Positions 1 through 7,939 of a stretch of 64,000 nt of DNA are shown in pieces (positions within the stretch are counted from its first letter, which is position 1; each line of letters opens with the position of its first letter). The position numbers were made by a program, and so were the translations under genes. This stretch comes from an uncultured Eubacteriales bacterium. Its GTDB lineage: Bacteria > Bacillota > Clostridia > Christensenellales > Aristaeellaceae. Under the pieces are notes generated by a model that was given only the letters and a program-made list of their open reading frames with translations, did not search any database and had not been told where the DNA came from. The DNA lies in assembly GCA_900548145.1 (NCBI GenBank), contig URJB01000001.1, forward strand, positions 124,001-188,000, in the 5' to 3' direction.

Positions 1-2
1 AG

Positions 3-356
3 CTGGAAGGTTTTCTGCAATGGGGGTATAATTTCTATCATACGGAGCTATCTCGCCGACAGATCAACCCCTATGAAACCACGGATGCTGGCGGCGTTTT
101 TCCGTCAGGAGATCCCTTTCAGGTCTATCCCGGCCCGGATGGGAACCCGGAGGAATCCCTGCGCTTCATGAATCTTCATCTGGCAATGCAGGATCTTCGT
201 GCCTTGGAAGCATTAGAAACGTTGCGAGGCCGGGAACACGTTTTGCATCTGCTGAACGAATGTGCCCAAGGCCTGCTGACGCTGACGGAATATCCGCGGG
301 AAGCCGCTTTCTTCGAAAAACTCCGCCGCCGCGTGAACGAAGAACTGACAACCTGA
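3..356 (+). CDS. DUF4091 domain protein, C-terminal part
   Basis: The gene starts before the window; the open frame runs from base 3 to a TGA at 354-356, giving about 117 C-terminal residues. The visible part reads through GFLQWGYNFY, INPYETTDAGG and PSGDPF, then VYPGPDG and ESLRF. These are the signature strings of the DUF4091 C-terminal domain found in large, mostly secreted or cytoplasmic carbohydrate-active proteins of gut and soil bacteria. A helical tail (QDLRALEALE...) follows. The domain is usually attached to a glycoside-hydrolase-like barrel; the substrate is not known and cannot be inferred from this fragment. The next gene is convergent, with a hairpin between them. Confidence 0.75.
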   Translation: MEGFLQWGYNFYHTELSRRQINPYETTDAGGVFPSGDPFQVYPGPDGNPEESLRFMNLHLAMQDLRALEALETLRGREHVLHLLNECAQGLLTLTEYPREAAFFEKLRRRVNEELTT

Positions 357-371
357 TTTTCACCCTTGAAA

Positions 372-418
372 AAATCCCCCCTATTTCCGGCCAATACAAG
401 CCGTGCATAGGGGGATTT
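372..418. terminator. bidirectional terminator-like hairpin
   Basis: An AT-flanked inverted repeat, AAATCCCCC(C)TA at 372-383 and TAGGGGGATTT at 408-418, pairs over about 11 bp with one bulged C and a loop of about 24 nt. It lies between the convergent DUF4091 gene and the metallo-beta-lactamase gene, so it may end both transcripts. The loop is large and there is no strong U-run, so the call is moderate. Confidence 0.45.
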
Positions 419-423
419 GCCGC

Positions 424-1284
424 TCAAACGTTTAATTCCAGTCCGTCATAGCTGATGATAAATCCGGGCAGACGTTTCTGCATTTCTTCGTAAGGCACCA
501 GCCCATTATGAGAAAAATGATTGGCGACAAAGATGGTATGCTCGTCGGCAGCGCCGTTTGCCAGCAGCTTTTCCCGCATACGGAGATTGTCATTTGCGCC
601 CATATGACCGTAATACTCGCAGTCCCATGTGCCGTTGGTACAGTCCATGGAGATCAGGTTGATTTTGCGGCCGGCCAGAAATTCCATATCACGGGAAGTA
701 AATTCATCGGTGTCGTGGGCGTAAAGAATGCTTTTCCCATCTTTTTCGATCAGATAGAAAAGCGCTTCTTCCGTTCTATAGAAGGTTTTTCCGTCTGCAG
801 ACTCAATGGGGTAACGTTTGGAGTTCGGGTCGATATAGTGCACCGCTTCCAGCGCCGTTACACTGTATCCATCGATGCTGCGGGACTCAAAAGGACGGAT
901 GCGGCTGTAGGCCAGGTGGGGATTCAAGAAGGGTTGCACCAAGTCGCCCACGTGCTCGTTGCCGTAAACCGTCAGCGGAATATCGTCCGCCGGGAAGTGA
1001 CCGAAGCCCTCCATCCGATACCCAAGCTCCGTGGGGGTCAGATGATCCTCGTGACCATGGGTGATCAGAAGCGCCTGCATGGGCAGGTAATCCAGACGAT
1101 ATTTGAGCATCTGACTGTAAGAGTCCGGCCCAAAGTCGATTTTCAGCTTGCCGTCGATCATGGCGCCGCAGCGTCCGCGAATTTCTTTCCCGCCGTGTTC
1201 CCGGGCATAACGGCATTGTTCACAATGACAGAAAAGGGCAGGAACACCTTCCGCCGCCGCAGTTCCCATAAACAAAATTTTCAT
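424..1284 (-). CDS. PhnP-like metallo-beta-lactamase fold hydrolase
   Basis: A 286-residue metallo-beta-lactamase fold protein. The metal-binding motif THGHEDH is at about residues 75-81, and the N-terminal CHCEQC cluster (about 19-24) matches the extra zinc site of PhnP-type phosphodiesterases; a later HDTDE and a C-terminal NHFSHNG supply the remaining ligands. PhnP cleaves cyclic phosphodiesters in phosphonate breakdown, but no phn genes are nearby, so the substrate here is open. The ATG start has an AAGGAGAAT ribosome site about 9 nt upstream. It follows yraN after 90 nt and may have its own promoter. Family assignment is good; specific function is inferred only. Confidence 0.8.
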   Translation of the reverse strand: MKILFMGTAAAEGVPALFCHCEQCRYAREHGGKEIRGRCGAMIDGKLKIDFGPDSYSQMLKYRLDYLPMQALLITHGHEDHLTPTELGYRMEGFGHFPADDIPLTVYGNEHVGDLVQPFLNPHLAYSRIRPFESRSIDGYSVTALEAVHYIDPNSKRYPIESADGKTFYRTEEALFYLIEKDGKSILYAHDTDEFTSRDMEFLAGRKINLISMDCTNGTWDCEYYGHMGANDNLRMREKLLANGAADEHTIFVANHFSHNGLVPYEEMQKRLPGFIISYDGLELNV

Positions 1285-1326
1285 TGCGTGAATTCTCCTT
1301 CTGACTGGTGAAAAGAATTTGAAAGC

Positions 1327-1355
1327 ATCATAACATATTTTCCGGAGAAAGCAAA
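1327..1355 (-). promoter_or_regulatory. candidate promoter for PhnP-like gene
   Basis: On the minus strand a -10 TATGAT (1332-1327) lies 17 bp from a -35 TTTGCT (1355-1350), about 43 nt upstream of the start codon. The -35 is a poor match. Confidence 0.35.
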
Positions 1356-1374
1356 GACGAAAAGGGAATGGCGT

Positions 1375-1731
1375 TTACCACTCGCTGCCTTCAAAAGCAT
1401 TGGGAAGATGAAAAACACCCGCGCCGGTAATTTCGACAATATCGAACCGGACCGGCATTTCCGTCGGATATTCGCCCAAGTAGCAGCGGGCCGCTCGGAT
1501 CAGGCGCTGTTGCTTCTGAAAATTTACGGCCAGTACGCCGTCGTTTTTTCTTCCGCGTGAACGAAGCTTGACCTCCACAAACACCAGACATTCACCATCC
1601 AGCATCACCAGATCAATTTCGCCATAGGGACAGCGATAGCGCTGGCACACTGGGCGCATTCCGTGCTGCCGAAGATAGGCAAGGGCCTGCCGTTCGCCGG
1701 CAAGCCCTTTTTCGCTGGTTTGTTCATTCAT
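1375..1731 (-). CDS. yraN: YraN family (UPF0102) nuclease-like protein
   Basis: A 118-residue protein of the UPF0102/YraN family, small proteins with a restriction-endonuclease-like fold. The family motif is visible: YGEIDLVMLD (about residues 37-46) followed by LVFVEVKLRSR (about 49-59), which carry the acidic and lysine residues of a PD-(D/E)XK-type active site. The N-terminal GLAGERQALAYLRQHG is also typical. The family's cellular role is not settled; links to DNA repair or recombination are proposed. Its start overlaps the end of glyA by 8 nt, so the two are translationally coupled in one transcript. Confidence 0.88.
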   Translation of the reverse strand: MNEQTSEKGLAGERQALAYLRQHGMRPVCQRYRCPYGEIDLVMLDGECLVFVEVKLRSRGRKNDGVLAVNFQKQQRLIRAARCYLGEYPTEMPVRFDIVEITGAGVFHLPNAFEGSEW

Positions 1732-2974
1732 TGGGGAAACCCTCGTACAGCGGGAAACGCTTCATCATTTCTTCTACCTGACGCTTGACGTCCGGGCATA
1801 CGTCCTCGCCGCCGTCAATGACCGTGCGGATCATCCCGGCGATCTGCTCCATATCGCTTTCCACCATGCCGCGGGTGGTAACGGCAGGAGTGCCGATGCG
1901 GATGCCGCTGGCGACCATGGGGCTTAGCTTTTCACCGGGGATGGTGTTCTTGTTCACAGTGATATTGCAGCGGCCCAGCAGTTCTTCCAATTCCTTGCCG
2001 GTGCGGCTGGTATTGGTCAGATCCAGCAGCAGCAGGTGATTGTCCGTTCCATCGGAAACCATGCGCACATCCAGACGGCGCAGCGCATTTTCCAGTGCCT
2101 TGGCATTGCGGATGATCTGCTGCTGATATTGACGAAATTCAGGCTTCAGCGCTTCGCCGAAGCAAACGGCCTTGGCGGCGATCACATGCATGAGCGGGCC
2201 GCCCTGCGTGCCAGGGAAAATGGCCTTGTCGATCGCTTTCGCGTATTCTTCCTTGCAAAGAATCATACCGCCACGGGGACCGCGAAGAGTCTTGTGAGTG
2301 GTGGTAGTGACAAAATCGGCGTAGGGGACAGGGCTTTGATGGAGCCCCGCCGCCACCAGACCGGCGATATGCGCCATATCGACCATCAGAAGTGCCCCGG
2401 CTTCATGGGCGATCTCCGCCATTTTTCGGAAGTCGATTTCCCGCGGATAGGCGGAAGCACCGGCAACGATCATTTTCGGTCTGTGTTCCCGAGCAAGGCG
2501 GCGAACTTCCTCATAATCGATCCGCCCGGTTTGCTCATCAACGCCGTAGGGCACAAAATGGAAATATTTTCCGCTTAGATTCACAGGACTTCCGTGGGTC
2601 AGATGACCGCCGTGGGAAAGATTCATGCCGAGCACCACGTCGCCGGGCTGCAGCATGGCAAAATAGACCGCCGTGTTGGCCTGCGCGCCGCTGTGCGGCT
2701 GAACGTTGGCGTGTTCGGCGTGAAAGAGCTCTTTTGCACGGTCGCGGGCAATGTTTTCGGCTACGTCCACATACTGGCAGCCGCCGTAATAACGACGTCC
2801 CGGATAACCCTCGGCGTATTTATTGGTCAGCGGGGAGCCCATGGCCTCCAGCACCGCTGAAGAAACAAAATTTTCCGAAGCGATGAGTTCAATATGGGCG
2901 CGCTGACGTTCCACTTCGTCCGTAACAGCCTGAAAAACTTCGGGATCCATAGCCTGCAAGTGCCGGTAATTCAT
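1724..2974 (-). CDS. glyA: Serine hydroxymethyltransferase
   Basis: Converts serine and tetrahydrofolate to glycine and 5,10-methylene-tetrahydrofolate, the main source of one-carbon units; a cytoplasmic PLP enzyme. The 416 residues match the usual length. Conserved strings include ELIASENFVS near the N-terminus, YAEGYPGRRYYGG, SGAQANTAVY, and TTTTHKTLRGPRGG, whose lysine binds PLP. The open frame extends 16 codons further upstream, but the start at 2974 (MNYRHLQ) has a GGGAGG ribosome site 8 nt upstream and fits family N-termini. It lies just downstream of the SRP RNA gene on the same strand with no evident strong promoter between them, and overlaps yraN. Confidence 0.97.
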   Translation of the reverse strand: MNYRHLQAMDPEVFQAVTDEVERQRAHIELIASENFVSSAVLEAMGSPLTNKYAEGYPGRRYYGGCQYVDVAENIARDRAKELFHAEHANVQPHSGAQANTAVYFAMLQPGDVVLGMNLSHGGHLTHGSPVNLSGKYFHFVPYGVDEQTGRIDYEEVRRLAREHRPKMIVAGASAYPREIDFRKMAEIAHEAGALLMVDMAHIAGLVAAGLHQSPVPYADFVTTTTHKTLRGPRGGMILCKEEYAKAIDKAIFPGTQGGPLMHVIAAKAVCFGEALKPEFRQYQQQIIRNAKALENALRRLDVRMVSDGTDNHLLLLDLTNTSRTGKELEELLGRCNITVNKNTIPGEKLSPMVASGIRIGTPAVTTRGMVESDMEQIAGMIRTVIDGGEDVCPDVKRQVEEMMKRFPLYEGFPNE

Positions 2975-3010
2975 CTTTACGCCTCCCTGTACGGTCAAAT
3001 TGATATAGAA

Positions 3011-3140
3011 AACCGCATACACTCAAGCTGAGCGACCCCGCAGCACATCTCAAACCGCGCTTACTGCTGCTTCCTTCCGGACCTGACAGGGTTCACGCAT
3101 TGAAATCGCACAGGACTCAACCATCATCATGCACACGGCT
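3011..3140 (-). ncRNA. ffs: Signal recognition particle RNA (small bacterial type)
   Basis: Read on the minus strand, the segment contains the conserved SRP hairpin core GTCAGGTCCGGAAGGAAGCAGC, with the GGAA tetraloop of helix 8. The flanks pair as expected: GTTGAG (3121-3116) with CTCAGC (3032-3027), and an outer stem CCGTGT with ATGCGG brings the ends to about 3139 and 3013. The RNA binds Ffh and targets membrane proteins. The core is certain; the exact ends are estimated from pairing. A consensus promoter lies just upstream and glyA follows within about 40 nt. Confidence 0.93.
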
Positions 3141-3145
3141 TCTCT

Positions 3146-3174
3146 ATTTTACCCGACCCGTTCTAAAAAGGCAA
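3146..3174 (-). promoter_or_regulatory. Promoter of SRP RNA (and probably glyA)
   Basis: Minus strand: -35 TTGCCT (3174-3169), 17-bp spacer, -10 TAAAAT (3151-3146). Transcription would begin near 3139, matching the 5' end predicted from the outer stem of the SRP RNA. Confidence 0.7.
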
Positions 3175-3230
3175 GTACTTTCTGAAAGAAAAAGCATTTC
3201 GCCGCAGAGAGAATCCGTTGCCAGGGCAGG

Positions 3231-3259
3231 TTGACAGGGCAGAAAGAAAGTTGTATGGT
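3231..3259 (+). promoter_or_regulatory. Promoter of the ROK regulator gene
   Basis: Plus strand: -35 TTGACA (3231-3236), 17-bp spacer, -10 TATGGT (3254-3259), about 40 nt before the chosen start at 3301. Near-consensus sigma-A form. Confidence 0.65.
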
Positions 3260-3300
3260 AGGAATCAATGGGACAGAGTGCGCTGGAGGGAATAAGAACG

Positions 3301-4533
3301 ATGGCAACGAAAATCTCAATCGACAAAATTGCCGTACCGGCTGATATCAAGTTGGTCAACCGGCAGCGAATCTTGGAAACCTTCATGAGCGGCGAAAAGC
3401 AGACGATCGCGGCGATTCACGCTGCAACCGGCATCAGCAAACCCACGACCATGCGGGCACTGCAGTACTTTTGTCAGCGCGGCATTTTGAAATCTGCGGG
3501 GTATGCGGGCTATAACGTCAACGGCGGCAGAAGGTCCGAGTATTTTGAATTTGCGGATGAACGGAAGATTCTGACCATCGCCATGTGGCCGGACGCCATC
3601 ACACTGGCTTTGGCTGATCTTGTCGGGACGGAGGTTTACGCCGTGACCCGGCAGGAACACCGGCTGGACCACGACCCGGAAACCGCCTTTGCCTTTTTGG
3701 CGGAATGCGTTCACGAATATCTGGATGACCACTCCATGACGGCAAAGCAACTGTACGGCGTTGCACTGTCTGTTTCCGGCATTGTGGATGATACCAGCGG
3801 ACTGCTGCGCTACGACTCGCAAAACCCGGAATGGGGGAATGATGTTTCCCTGACAGCCCACCTGCAAAACGTTTTCAAGGAACCGCTGGTCTTTTTGGTG
3901 GACAATGCGGGAAAAGCCTGCGGACGGGCGGTGCTTCTGGACGAAGAAGAACTTTCCCATTGTCGTCTTTTGACTTTGTTTACCACTTGGGGCGTTTGTG
4001 CCTGCATGATGGAACGGGGTCACGTTCTCAATGGACGTGACGCACTGATCGGCGAGATTGGCCATATGCAGATCGCCGACTGCCCCGAAAAACTATGCGG
4101 CTGCGGAAAGCGTCACTGTCTGGAAAGCGCCGTTCGGCTGGATCATCTTCACCAGCTGCTCATGGCAGAAAAAGCCTCATGGCTGGAACAGGAGCCATTG
4201 ACCTTCCAGAGCCTTTTCACTCATTCGCGGCAGGGCGACCCGGCAGCCCGAAAAACCGTCGAATATCTGGCCCGCTGCTATGCGTCCGCCCTGCACAATC
4301 TGTCTCTTTGCTACAATCAGGAGGCCGTTGTGTTTCAGGGGGATATGGCTTGGGCAGATCCCTATTTCGATCAGTGCCTGAAACGGGAGCTGGACGAGTT
4401 CCGCTACTATCCGGAGGGCGAATGGCTGACGACACGCTACGACCGCCGGGAACTTTCGACTCTTGCTGCCAGAGGCGACGCGGCTCTTTTGCGTAAAAAG
4501 TATTTTGCGGCCATGAGTTATGAAGATGACTGA
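3301..4533 (+). CDS. ROK family transcriptional regulator
   Basis: A 410-residue ROK (repressor, ORF, kinase) protein. Residues about 12-65 form a winged helix-turn-helix (NRQRILETF ... TGISKPTTMRALQ), as in NagC/XylR repressors. The ROK zinc motif is present: GEIGHMQIADC followed by CGCGKRHCLES. The phosphate-binding motif of active ROK kinases (DxGGT at the start of the domain) is replaced by IAMWPDAIT, so kinase activity is unlikely; it is probably a sugar-sensing repressor. The start at 3301 has GGAGGG 10 nt upstream and is preferred to the ATG at 3268. It stands alone between its promoter and a strong terminator, so its target genes are not evident. Confidence 0.88.
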   Translation: MATKISIDKIAVPADIKLVNRQRILETFMSGEKQTIAAIHAATGISKPTTMRALQYFCQRGILKSAGYAGYNVNGGRRSEYFEFADERKILTIAMWPDAITLALADLVGTEVYAVTRQEHRLDHDPETAFAFLAECVHEYLDDHSMTAKQLYGVALSVSGIVDDTSGLLRYDSQNPEWGNDVSLTAHLQNVFKEPLVFLVDNAGKACGRAVLLDEEELSHCRLLTLFTTWGVCACMMERGHVLNGRDALIGEIGHMQIADCPEKLCGCGKRHCLESAVRLDHLHQLLMAEKASWLEQEPLTFQSLFTHSRQGDPAARKTVEYLARCYASALHNLSLCYNQEAVVFQGDMAWADPYFDQCLKRELDEFRYYPEGEWLTTRYDRRELSTLAARGDAALLRKKYFAAMSYEDD

Positions 4534-4577
4534 TACAATTTGAAACAGAACAGAAAAGCGGTTTTCTCCGAATAAAA

Positions 4578-4620
4578 GCAGCGTGTTTTCGTCCCATTGG
4601 CTGAAACACGCTGCCTTTTT
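4578..4620. terminator. Bidirectional rho-independent terminator
   Basis: A perfect 11-bp stem, GCAGCGTGTTT (4578-4588) with AAACACGCTGC (4604-4614), is followed by CTTTTTG on the plus strand and by TTTTA on the minus strand. It separates the convergent ROK and MATE genes and can serve both. Confidence 0.85.
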
Positions 4621-4634
4621 GAATCCCATAATTA

Positions 4635-6065
4635 TTATGCCTGAACGGCGGCTTTGCGATTCTTTTTCGTATGCTTTGCCCGGAAAGCCGGAAGCACGGC
4701 TTTGCCTATGTTCGTCACCGGCTTGATCCACTTGCCGGAATAAAGATGAACGTGCATCAGCACAAAGCGGATGGGCTCGTCAATATAACAACAGGCAAAA
4801 ACGATCAGGAAGGGAGCCTTCCATACCAGACCCGTCAGGCAGACGCAGGGAAGCACCATCAGATACATAAAGGCGATCTCCAGAATCGTTCCGAACGCCG
4901 CGTCGCCTGCAGAACGGTAGGTGTCGTTCTGTACCCAGTTGCTCATACGAACCACGGCGGCTACACAGTAAATGATCAGCATTCCCGTACCGATCTCCAG
5001 TGATTCGCCGCGTAGGCTCATAGACATCAGAATCGGCTTGTGGGCCAGTACCAGCGTCAGGCAGACGACAAAGATAAATCCTGCGCAAAGGTACACCAAC
5101 CGCTTGGCGCGCTCATAGGCTGTATCCAGCTCACCAGCGCCCACACATTTGCCCACCAGCACAGAGGCGGCATTGGAAAAGCCTGCAAAGAAGCCGATAA
5201 CCAGCCCTTCCAGCGTACGGAATACGGCGGTGGCTGCGATTGCCTGCTCCGCTTGACGGCCCAGCACCATGTTGATGACCATGTTGCCAACGCCGATCAG
5301 GATTTCGTTCATCAAAATGGGAAAACATTTATGAAAATACTCCGACACAAAGGCTTTGCTCCAGACAAAGTGACGGGAGACACGGAACAGATAAGGATGT
5401 TTCTGCACTTTTCCCATCAGCAGGATCACCAGCGCGTTAACGCCTGCGGCGCAAACAGTCGCCAGAGCCGCTCCCTGAATACCCATGGCGGGAAGACCGA
5501 AGCGGCCGTAGATCAGCACCCAATTCAGAAAGACATTGGTCGCCACAGAGGCAATCGCGCCATACAGCGGAATACGTACCCGGTCCGTGGTGCGCAAAAG
5601 AGCGCTCATCGCCATGGCGTACACCTGCAGCGGGTAGGCGAAACCAACGACCCGAAGATACTGAACGCCGATTTCCTGAATGGCCGGTTTGTCGGTATAG
5701 ACACGCATAACGAATTCGGGGAAGAACAGCGCGAGCGCGGAAAAGACGACCGCGTCCGCCATCATGCAGAGGAGCGTCATGCCATAGGCACGGTTCACGC
5801 CGCCGTCATCCTTCGCTCCGTAATACTGGGCAAAAAACAGCATACCGCCGCCCATAAAACCCCAGTATCCCGAGAACATCAAAGAAGAAAACTGGGCGCA
5901 CAGTCCCACTGCGCCCACGCTCAATTCGCCAAGCGGGGCGATCATCATGGTATCCACCATGCTGCCGGTGGTGGTCAGCAGGTTTTGAAGCGCAATCGGG
6001 ATCGCAATGACCGCCACACTGCGCAGAAATTCTTTCCAAGGGAAAGTGGATCGTTTCGAAGACAT
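4635..6065 (-). CDS. MATE family efflux transporter
   Basis: A 476-residue multidrug and toxic compound extrusion transporter, exchanging cations for drugs or other organic compounds across the cytoplasmic membrane. The sequence shows about 12 hydrophobic segments in two related halves. The first half begins with PIALQNLLTTTGSMVDTMMI, and the motif MGIQGAALATV sits in the middle; both are typical of MATE proteins. A start at 6065 (MSSKRS) is chosen over the longer frame because AAAGGAGC lies 9 nt upstream. It has its own consensus promoter. The basic tail (RAKHTKKNRK) is cytoplasmic. Substrate unknown. Confidence 0.92.
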   Translation of the reverse strand: MSSKRSTFPWKEFLRSVAVIAIPIALQNLLTTTGSMVDTMMIAPLGELSVGAVGLCAQFSSLMFSGYWGFMGGGMLFFAQYYGAKDDGGVNRAYGMTLLCMMADAVVFSALALFFPEFVMRVYTDKPAIQEIGVQYLRVVGFAYPLQVYAMAMSALLRTTDRVRIPLYGAIASVATNVFLNWVLIYGRFGLPAMGIQGAALATVCAAGVNALVILLMGKVQKHPYLFRVSRHFVWSKAFVSEYFHKCFPILMNEILIGVGNMVINMVLGRQAEQAIAATAVFRTLEGLVIGFFAGFSNAASVLVGKCVGAGELDTAYERAKRLVYLCAGFIFVVCLTLVLAHKPILMSMSLRGESLEIGTGMLIIYCVAAVVRMSNWVQNDTYRSAGDAAFGTILEIAFMYLMVLPCVCLTGLVWKAPFLIVFACCYIDEPIRFVLMHVHLYSGKWIKPVTNIGKAVLPAFRAKHTKKNRKAAVQA

Positions 6066-6097
6066 AAAGAAAGCTCCTTTAACGTACAATCTTGTCC

Positions 6098-6126
6098 AGT
6101 ATAGCGGTACGTTCAAGGAGTGTCAA
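6098..6126 (-). promoter_or_regulatory. Promoter of the MATE gene
   Basis: Minus strand: -35 TTGACA (6126-6121), 17-bp spacer, -10 TATACT (6103-6098), a near-perfect sigma-A promoter about 33 nt before the start codon. Confidence 0.8.
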
Positions 6127-6140
6127 TGCCTTCGGCAGGG

Positions 6141-6175
6141 GAAAATCCGAGCCGTACGAAAACGCACGGCTCGAA
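6141..6175 (-). terminator. Terminator of the ABC exporter operon
   Basis: GAGCCGT (6149-6155) pairs with ACGGCTC (6166-6172); on the minus strand the stem is followed by GGATTTTC. It lies a few bases after the stop of the second exporter subunit and ends the tmcAL-exporter transcript. Confidence 0.75.
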
Positions 6176-6181
6176 AAAGAT

Positions 6182-7939
6182 TTATGCGGCGAACTGGCTG
6201 TTGTACAGCTTCGCGTAGAAGCCGCCTTTTTGAAGCAGTTCTTCATGAGTGCCCTGTTCCACCACATTGCCAGCGTTCATGACCAGAATCACATCCGCGT
6301 TTTGGATAGTAGACAGACGGTGTGCCACGATGAAACTGGTGTGTCCGTGCATCAACTTCTCGAAAGCCCGCTGAATACGCTGCTCCGTCCGGGTATCGAT
6401 GGATGAAGTGGCCTCGTCCAGAATCAGCATGGGCGGGATGGACAGCATGACGCGCGTAATGCACAAAAGCTGCTTTTCACCTTGGGAAAGACTGCCGCCG
6501 TCCTCGGTCAGCACGGTGTCATAACCGTTGGGCAGCCGTTGAATAAAACCGTGGGCATGGGCAGCCTTGGCTGCGGCGACGATTTCTTCTTCCGTTGCGT
6601 CTTCCCGTCCCATACGGATGTTGTCCCGCACGGTGCCGGTTTTCAACCAGGTATCCTGCAGTACCATGCCGAAGCTTTCCCGCAGGCTTTCCCGGGTAAC
6701 GTCCACAATGCTTTGGCCGCTCAATACGATCTTGCCGTCGTTTACGTCATAGAAGCGCATCAACAGGTTGATCAGCGTCGTCTTGCCGCAGCCGGTGGGG
6801 CCGACGATGGCCACCCGCTGACCGGGAGCCACTTTCAAATTGAAATGGCGAATCAGCGGCTTTTCGGGAACATAGGAGAAGGAAACGTCCTGAATCTCCA
6901 CGGAACCCGTCACAGGCTCCAGCTTTTTGGCGGAAGGACTGTCGGACGTTTCTTCGGGCGCGTCGATCAGCTCAAAGACCCGCTGGGCGCAGGCAAGCGC
7001 GCCCTGCAGTTCGGTCACAACGCCGGAAATTTCATTGAATGGTTTGGTGTACTGGTTGGCGTAGCTCAGGAAAGCGGACAGGGAGCCGATGCTTAGTCCC
7101 ACGCCGCCGGTGGCAATGGAAGTCAGTGCGCCTGCCACGCCGACACAGGCGTATACCAGCGAATTGACGAAACGGGTGGACGGATTGGTCAGGGAAGAAA
7201 AGAAAACAGCACGCAGGCTGGCCCCCCGCAGCCGCCCGTTGATCTCGTCAAAGTGCGTCTGCACCGGCTGCTCCATACCGAAAGCTCGAACCACCTTCTG
7301 CTGGGTGAGCATTTCGTCGATCAACGAAGTCTGCTCGCCACGAATCTTCGTTTGCAGGGAGAACATTTTGTACGTGTTCTTGGCAATGAAGGAGGCAGCT
7401 ACCAGCGAAAGGGGCGTAATGACCACCACAGCGGTAGCGATGATCCAGTTGACCGAGTACATAAAGCCCAACGTGCCCAGGATGGTCAAAATGCCGGTAA
7501 AGAGCTGGGTAAAGCCCATCAGCAGGCCGTCGGCAAACTGATCCACGTCCGTAATGACACGGCTGACCACGTCGCCGGAAGCGTGACTATCCAGATAGGA
7601 AATGGGGAGCCGCTGCAAATGGCGGAAAGCGTCGTTACGGATATCCCGTACCGTGCAGTAGGTCAGCCGGTTATTGCAGGTGCCGGTGAAGAACTGAGCC
7701 GCCGCGCCCAATGCAATCAAAATTCCAATGCGGACGAGCAGGGGAACCATAGCGGAAAATTTGACCGCTCCCTGACCGATCAGCAGGTCGATCACCTGTC
7801 CGGTCAGAATGGGAATGTACAGCGTCGCAGCAACGCTGACGGCCGACAAAAACAGCGAAACCCAAAGATATGCCTTATAACGTCCCACATACTTCAAAGC
7901 GCGGGAAAGCACAGCGGATTTGGCGCTATCGCGTTTCAT
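6182..7939 (-). CDS. ABC exporter half-transporter, canonical catalytic subunit
   Basis: A 585-residue ABC half-transporter: six-helix membrane domain (about 1-320) fused to an ATPase domain (about 345-585). Walker A is GPTGCGKTT at 380-388, Walker B ends LILDEATSS with the catalytic glutamate present, and the switch histidine is in IVAHRLST. The signature motif is the non-canonical LSQGEKQ. Its start overlaps the stop of the upstream subunit (ATGA) and has a strong GGAGGTGATC ribosome site. Together with that subunit it forms a heterodimeric exporter of the TM287/288 or BmrCD type, likely moving drugs, lipids or peptides outward. Substrate cannot be told from sequence. Confidence 0.93.
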   Translation of the reverse strand: MKRDSAKSAVLSRALKYVGRYKAYLWVSLFLSAVSVAATLYIPILTGQVIDLLIGQGAVKFSAMVPLLVRIGILIALGAAAQFFTGTCNNRLTYCTVRDIRNDAFRHLQRLPISYLDSHASGDVVSRVITDVDQFADGLLMGFTQLFTGILTILGTLGFMYSVNWIIATAVVVITPLSLVAASFIAKNTYKMFSLQTKIRGEQTSLIDEMLTQQKVVRAFGMEQPVQTHFDEINGRLRGASLRAVFFSSLTNPSTRFVNSLVYACVGVAGALTSIATGGVGLSIGSLSAFLSYANQYTKPFNEISGVVTELQGALACAQRVFELIDAPEETSDSPSAKKLEPVTGSVEIQDVSFSYVPEKPLIRHFNLKVAPGQRVAIVGPTGCGKTTLINLLMRFYDVNDGKIVLSGQSIVDVTRESLRESFGMVLQDTWLKTGTVRDNIRMGREDATEEEIVAAAKAAHAHGFIQRLPNGYDTVLTEDGGSLSQGEKQLLCITRVMLSIPPMLILDEATSSIDTRTEQRIQRAFEKLMHGHTSFIVAHRLSTIQNADVILVMNAGNVVEQGTHEELLQKGGFYAKLYNSQFAA

